Part shown: piece after piece, positions 60,036-64,000 of the stretch | Numbering within the stretch: the stretch's first letter is position 1 | Layout of the letters: the number at the start of each line of letters is the position of its first letter | NCBI RefSeq assembly: GCF_022179805.1 | Contig: NZ_BPUO01000005.1 | Span: forward strand, 124,001-188,000 | Length of the DNA: 64,000 nt | Reading direction: 5' to 3' | Source: Cupriavidus pauculus | GTDB taxonomy: Bacteria > Pseudomonadota > Gammaproteobacteria > Burkholderiales > Burkholderiaceae | The notes under the pieces: model-generated | Databases searched by the model: none | What the model saw: only the letters and a program-made list of their open reading frames with translations | What the model was told of the DNA's origin: nothing | Position numbers and translations under genes: made by a program

Positions 60036-60503
60036 ATGAAGCCCCTGGACCCGCAAGTACCGCCGGCCGGCACCCCGCCGCGCGGCGCATCGATCATTGG
60101 TGATGTCGACCAGACCACGGCTGCGGGATGCGGGCCGTTCGTGATGGCGTCCGATACGCTCGAAGGCAACAAGGTGGTGGACCCGTCCGGCGAGGAGATC
60201 GGCACCATCGACCACATCATGCTCGACGTGCTGGGCGGCCGGATTGCCTACGTGGTGATGGCGATGGGCGGCTTTCTTGGCATTGGCGAGAAGCTGCATG
60301 CGCTGCCGTGGTCAGCGCTGACGCTGGACACGCGCCGCAAATGCTTCGTGCTGGGCGTGGAAAAGGAACGCATCAAGGCCGCGCCGGGCTTTGACAAGGA
60401 GCATTGGCCGACCATGGCCAATTCGGAATGGGCCACCAGCATCCACGAGTACTACGGCATCTCGCCGTACTGGGAAAAGGACCGCTACGACCCGTGGTCG
60501 TAA
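60036..60503 (+). CDS. PRC-barrel domain protein
   Basis: 155 residues with GCTGGAGGATTGACAC before the ATG. The PRC-barrel core (about 40-115) reads FVMASDTLEGNKVVDPSGEEIGTIDHIMLDVLGGRIAYVVMAMGG, seen as consecutive short strands, followed by HALPWSALTLD. The C-terminal tail WATSIHEYYGISPYWEKDRY is typical of the stand-alone proteobacterial type often near BON and CsbD genes. PRC barrels bind RNA, proteins or photosynthetic complexes; the stand-alone type is linked to stress and envelope conditions. Probably cytoplasmic. It ends before a hairpin terminator shared with the convergent BON gene. Confidence 0.9.
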   Translation: MKPLDPQVPPAGTPPRGASIIGDVDQTTAAGCGPFVMASDTLEGNKVVDPSGEEIGTIDHIMLDVLGGRIAYVVMAMGGFLGIGEKLHALPWSALTLDTRRKCFVLGVEKERIKAAPGFDKEHWPTMANSEWATSIHEYYGISPYWEKDRYDPWS

Positions 60504-60543
60504 TCGGCGAGGGGTCTGACCCTCTGGCCTGAAGCATGCGCAT

Positions 60544-60575
60544 CCCCGCTTCCGCACTGGAAGCGGGGGTGTTTC
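60544..60575. terminator. Hairpin terminator between PRC-barrel and BON genes
   Basis: Perfect 10-bp stem CCCCGCTTCC (60544-60553) and GGAAGCGGGG (60559-60568) with a GCACT loop, followed by GTGTTTCGTCTT. The T run is imperfect, but the position between convergent genes fits. Confidence 0.7.
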
Positions 60576-60586
60576 GTCTTACGCAC

Positions 60587-60940
60587 TCACACCTTGTGGT
60601 TCACCTGGCCCGGCGGCTTGCTGGCGGGGTCGGCGTGCATGCCGCTGGATTGCGGCTGGCCCGGAGGTTCGACCGGGGGCGGCACGCGCGTGGTGAGCTG
60701 GTTGGAGACGCCCAGGATGCCGGGAGGCGTGGAGGCGGCCTTTTCGATACGCTGTGCGATGTCGATGTCGTCGACCAGGCCCGTGATCGTCACGCGCCGG
60801 TCCACCACGTGCACGGCGACGCCGTCGGGCATGTCGCCGCCGCAGAATTCCGCGATACAGGTACCCACGCGCTCGCGCATCATTTCGTCCTCGTCGTCGG
60901 GGCTGGTGCGGCGGGGGGCCTGGCTTTCCGTTTCCGTCAT
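60587..60940 (-). CDS. BON-domain protein
   Basis: 117 residues from the ATG at 60940; sequence upstream in the same frame is not coding-like. One BON domain (about 22-90) has RVGTCIAEFCGGDMPDGVAVHVVDRRVTITGLVDD and the conserved Gly of ILGVSNQLTTRV. BON domains bind membranes or other proteins and occur in osmotic-shock proteins such as OsmY. Unlike OsmY this one has no signal peptide, so it is cytoplasmic or moonlighting. The C-terminal 30 residues are Pro-rich. The only minus-strand gene of the stress block. Confidence 0.85.
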   Translation of the reverse strand: MTETESQAPRRTSPDDEDEMMRERVGTCIAEFCGGDMPDGVAVHVVDRRVTITGLVDDIDIAQRIEKAASTPPGILGVSNQLTTRVPPPVEPPGQPQSSGMHADPASKPPGQVNHKV

Positions 60941-61165
60941 GGCGGTCCTTGTGCGTTGAGTGAATGACGCGCGGCATGCTGCCCGCGCCCGGAATCCGGT
61001 GAGACGCAATCGCCATGCCCACCGGCGCCGCCCGGTTCCGGATCGTTGCTTGTAAAAACGACATGTCACGGTGCCGGATGACATCCTTGTAGGACGCCAC
61101 CGACTGAAACTGCAAGAGGGCGCTCCCTACAATGTAGACAGTCCTGCTTATTCCGGGAGCGATTC

Positions 61166-61663
61166 ATGTCTCAGCCCGCGCATCGCCGCCTCTTGCACCT
61201 GTTCGACCACTTCGCGGGTGCCGCGACCCGCCAGGCCGGGTCGCCGCTTGCATTCGCGCTGGCCGTCTTCGTGGTGGCCGCGTGGGCCATCAGCGGTCCG
61301 CTGTTCGGGTACTCCGAGACGTGGCAGCTCGTGATCAACACCGGCACGACGATCGTTACATTCCTGATGGTGTTCCTGATCCAGCAGAGCCAGAACAAGG
61401 ACTCGATTGCCGTGCACCTGAAGCTTAACGAGTTGCTGGCGTCGCACCGCGAGGCCAGCAACCACCTGGTGGCCATCGAGGACCTGGACGAGGAAGAATT
61501 GCGCGCGCTGGTGGCGTTCTATCGTCAGCTGGCCAAACTGGCCGACGAGGAGGGCGACGTGAAATGCAGCCACTCGATCGATGAGGCGCGCCAGAATCAC
61601 GAGAGCAAGGCGGCCACGCGGCGCAAACGGCAGACACGTGGCGAACCGGTGACCGTGGCGTGA
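61166..61663 (+). CDS. Low-affinity iron permease family membrane protein
   Basis: 165 residues, start ATG at 61166 after CCGGGAGCGATTC. Two hydrophobic segments, PLAFALAVFVVAAWAISGPL (about 27-46) and LVINTGTTIVTFLMVFLIQQ (about 55-74), are followed by the signature SQNKDSIAVHLKLNELL and a cytoplasmic charged tail. This pattern defines the bacterial members named after yeast Fet4, but the bacterial proteins are much shorter and iron transport has not been shown for them. A membrane-stress role is equally possible. Confidence 0.85.
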   Translation: MSQPAHRRLLHLFDHFAGAATRQAGSPLAFALAVFVVAAWAISGPLFGYSETWQLVINTGTTIVTFLMVFLIQQSQNKDSIAVHLKLNELLASHREASNHLVAIEDLDEEELRALVAFYRQLAKLADEEGDVKCSHSIDEARQNHESKAATRRKRQTRGEPVTVA

Positions 61664-61736
61664 GCGCCCGCATCATCTGTCGGCTGAGGTAGAGATACAC
61701 GCAACACAACGCGGCACCGCCGCAGAGGAGCCTTCC

Positions 61737-62951
61737 TTGGCCAGTCCAGCGACTCCCGATGCAGCAAGCAAGGCAGTAACCCGATCTGTCGCGGTGGATC
61801 CCGCCCCGACGCCCGCCCCGGAGCAGCGGAAAGTACGCGTGGTGGCGTATGGCCGCGCCGACTGCGATGACCCGGCCAGCCACCAGGGCGCCTCGCTGCG
61901 CGGCATTGCGGAGCGCGTGGCCGCGTTGGCCGGCTTCGCGTTTGCCGGCACCTACGACGCCGCGCGGCAGCAGCCGGCCGACGCCACGGATGACCGCTTC
62001 TACTTTGTACCGGCCCAGACGCTGGTCGGGCTGGACATGGCCCGGCAGCTTGGCATACAGGGTTTGCAGGACCTGCTTGGCGGCGTGGTGCCGCATGCGT
62101 TCATCGGCACCAAGGCGATTTCGCACGGTCTGGTGGCGCCCGACGCCACGGCACCGGAAGGATGGCACGAGGATTTTGCGGCGCGCGTGCGCGACCATGT
62201 GCTGCCGGGCTATACGGCATTCTCGATGGACGACGCCCGCCGCGCGGGCGTGGAGATGCTGCGCGCGGGCAAGGTCCGCGTGAAGGAGCCCTGCGGCATC
62301 GGCGGCCTGGGGCAGCATGTGGTGTCGAACGAGGCCGAACTGGACCGCGTGCTGGGCGAGCTTGACGCGACGCGCGTGCGCGAGGAGGGCGTGGTGCTGG
62401 AGCGCAATCTTGACGACGTGCGCACGTTCAGCGTCGGGCAGATCGAGATCGGCGATCTGCGCGCGAGCTATTGCGGCACGCAGGACCTGACGCCGGACAA
62501 TATGGGCCAGCAGGTATATGGCGGTTCAACGCTGCGCGTGGTGCGCGGGACGCTGGACGATCTGCTGGCGCATCCGATCGAGACGCACCTGCGCGACGCG
62601 GTACGCGCGGCAGTGGCGTACCACGCGGCAGCAGAAGCGTGCTTTCCGGGCGTGATGGTGTCGCGCTGCAACTACGACGTGGCGTTCGGCACTGACAACG
62701 GCCAGCCGCGCCTGGGGGTGCTGGAGCAATCGTGGCGCGTGGGCGGCGCGACTGGTGCCGAACTCGCGGCGCTGGCCGCGTTTCGCAACGATCCGCAATG
62801 CGTGCGCGCCACGGCCAGCACGCGCGAGATATATGGCAAGGGCGCAACCGTACCGGAAGATGCGGACGTCTATTTCCAGGGAGAAGACCGCAGTGTAGGC
62901 GCACTGACCAAATACGCGAGACTGGAGTCCGTATCCGATGGCCACACATGA
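61737..62951 (+). CDS. DUF3182 family protein (ATP-grasp-like)
   Basis: 404 residues from a TTG start at 61737 with GAGGAG at a good distance; no nearby ATG fits. After a 30-residue Pro/Ala-rich start, the protein has the DUF3182 blocks VRVVAYGRADCDDPASHQGA, FYFVPAQTLVGLDMARQLGI, VRVKEPCGIGGLGQHVV, VVLERNLDDVRTFSVGQI and GVLEQSWRVGGATGAE. The order of KEPCGIGGLG, a Glu-rich strand and a final acidic block recalls ATP-grasp ligases, but this is only resemblance. Function unknown. It overlaps the alpha/beta hydrolase gene by 14 bases, so the two probably work together. Confidence 0.85.
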   Translation: MASPATPDAASKAVTRSVAVDPAPTPAPEQRKVRVVAYGRADCDDPASHQGASLRGIAERVAALAGFAFAGTYDAARQQPADATDDRFYFVPAQTLVGLDMARQLGIQGLQDLLGGVVPHAFIGTKAISHGLVAPDATAPEGWHEDFAARVRDHVLPGYTAFSMDDARRAGVEMLRAGKVRVKEPCGIGGLGQHVVSNEAELDRVLGELDATRVREEGVVLERNLDDVRTFSVGQIEIGDLRASYCGTQDLTPDNMGQQVYGGSTLRVVRGTLDDLLAHPIETHLRDAVRAAVAYHAAAEACFPGVMVSRCNYDVAFGTDNGQPRLGVLEQSWRVGGATGAELAALAAFRNDPQCVRATASTREIYGKGATVPEDADVYFQGEDRSVGALTKYARLESVSDGHT

Positions 62952-63864
62952 AGAATCGATTCAGATCCATACCGAAGGGGGCATGATCGCGGGCACCGTG
63001 ATCTCGCCCGCCACCAAGCTGCCCGGCGTGCTGTTCGTGCACGGCTGGGGCGGCAGCCAGCAGCAGTACCTGGCCCGCGCCCGCGAGGTGGCGGGCCTGG
63101 GCGCGGTCTGCATGACGTTCGACCTGACCGGTCACGCCGGCACGTCGGCGCAGTACGAGACCGTCAGCCGCATGCGCAACCTGGCCGACGTGCTGGCGGC
63201 GTACGACATGCTGGTGCGGCATCCCGAGGTGGACCGCAATGCCATCGCGGTGGTGGGCAGCAGCTACGGCGGCTACCTGGCCGCCGTGCTGTGCGAACTG
63301 CGGCCGGTACGCTGGCTCGCGTTCCGCGCGCCCGCGCTGTACATGGACGAAGGCTGGGAATCGCCCAAGCGCCAGTTGCATCGCGACCAGGACCTGGTGG
63401 CCTACCGGCGCAAGGTGGTGGCCGCCGATACCAACCGCGCACTCCGTGCCTGCACGAATTTCAAGGGCGACGTGCTGGTGGTGGAGTCGCAGCACGACAA
63501 CATCGTGCCGCACACGGCGGTGCTGAGCTACGTCGACGCGTGCATCCAGGCCAGTTCGATCACCTATCGCGTGCTCAAGGGCGCCGATCACGGGCTGACC
63601 AACGAGGACAGCCAGCGCGCCTACACCAAACTGCTGCTCGGATGGTTGCGCGAGATGGTGACCGAGGCCCGCACGGGTCCGGCGGTGCCGGCTCGGCCCT
63701 CCAAGCCGTCTTCCGCGCCCAAGGCGCCGCATCACGATGACGGGCTGGAACCGGAACTGCAGGGCGAAGACCACGCGCGCGTGGCGGTGCTGGCCGGCGA
63801 TGACGACGAGAACGATCCGCAGGTTATCGCCGCGCAGCCACGCGCCGCCCGCGCGGGCGGGTAG
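62938..63864 (+). CDS. Alpha/beta hydrolase (dienelactone-hydrolase/S9-like)
   Basis: 308 residues. Oxyanion region LFVHGWGGSQQQYL near 32-45, nucleophile Ser in VVGSSYGGYLAAVL (about 105-118), acid Asp in VVESQHDNIVP and His in LKGADHGLTNED. A cap-like insert MDEGWESPKRQLHRDQDLVA follows the nucleophile strand. The last 60 residues form a Pro/Asp-rich unstructured tail not needed for the fold. Substrate unknown; esters or peptides are both possible. Translational overlap with the DUF3182 gene suggests the hydrolase acts on, or with, the product of that protein. The 136 bases after it, to the window end, hold no gene that I can support. Confidence 0.88.
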   Translation: MATHEESIQIHTEGGMIAGTVISPATKLPGVLFVHGWGGSQQQYLARAREVAGLGAVCMTFDLTGHAGTSAQYETVSRMRNLADVLAAYDMLVRHPEVDRNAIAVVGSSYGGYLAAVLCELRPVRWLAFRAPALYMDEGWESPKRQLHRDQDLVAYRRKVVAADTNRALRACTNFKGDVLVVESQHDNIVPHTAVLSYVDACIQASSITYRVLKGADHGLTNEDSQRAYTKLLLGWLREMVTEARTGPAVPARPSKPSSAPKAPHHDDGLEPELQGEDHARVAVLAGDDDENDPQVIAAQPRAARAGG

Positions 63865-64000
63865 GGCACTCAAGGGGGGCGTAGTTACGGAGGCGATGCC
63901 CCGCATTGCATGGTTTGCAACCGTTGCTCCGGAAAGCTGTCGGGGCAGGTAAGAAATGCAAAAGCGGTCGGATTTTGCTGGCGGTCGGGATGGCATGGCT

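Overview
The window is about 64 kb of GC-rich, gene-dense bacterial chromosome with strong third-position GC bias. Three orphan Bug/TctC-type periplasmic receptors, many LysR regulators paired with divergent catabolic operons, and the GlgE/TreS/TreYZ set point to a beta-proteobacterium of the Burkholderiaceae, most likely Cupriavidus or a close relative. That assignment is inference from gene content. I saw no rRNA, tRNA, CRISPR array, prophage or insertion sequence.

Left part (1-29.7 kb): four catabolic or signalling blocks. (i) A minus-strand sugar-acid operon (6742 back to 247: Bug receptor, UxaA/GarD-type dehydratase, aldehyde dehydrogenase, HpcH/HpaI aldolase, GlcD-type flavin oxidase) with a divergent LysR gene that is coupled to a DadA-like oxidase. 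(ii) A LysR-controlled L-rhamnonate block (FAH hydrolase, SDR, MFS transporter, L-rhamnonate dehydratase) for the non-phosphorylated diketo route. (iii) A LytS/LytTR two-component pair beside a stand-alone 2TM protein. (iv) A seven-gene minus-strand operon (25994 back to 17041) that joins a thiol-dioxygenase-like cupin, a four-domain rhodanese, two Bug receptors, a PLP C-S lyase, an aspartoacylase-like deacylase and a BisC-type molybdenum S-oxide reductase. A divergent LysR gene sits at its head with a perfect palindrome at its start. Block (iv) looks like an organosulfur (S-substituted cysteine or mercapturate) utilisation system. A di-heme peroxidase, an unknown small protein and a lone secreted fimbrial-like protein follow.

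Middle (29.7-54.6 kb): a near-complete alpha-glucan/trehalose block in two minus-strand operons, glgP-glgA-treZ-treY and glgE-treS/mak-glgB-glgX-malQ, split by a plus-strand hybrid histidine kinase. Together they can turn trehalose into branched glucan through maltose 1-phosphate and return glucan to trehalose or glucose 1-phosphate. No glgC or otsAB is present here.

Right part (54.6-64 kb): two sigma-54 activators (one without a receiver, one NtrC-type) and a degenerate histidine-kinase-like protein. Between the first activator and glgE lie four tandem copies of a palindromic 19-bp motif and a GG-N10-GC (-24/-12) sequence. I read these as an upstream activator array and a sigma-54 promoter for the glgE operon. 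A second, better -24/-12 match precedes a small lysine-rich protein at 58925. The rest is a run of small stress-type genes (a protein of the FPASDP-motif type, a glycine-rich membrane protein, PRC-barrel, BON, low-affinity iron permease family, DUF3182, alpha/beta hydrolase). Glucan/trehalose storage and envelope/stress functions therefore seem to share sigma-54-linked control.
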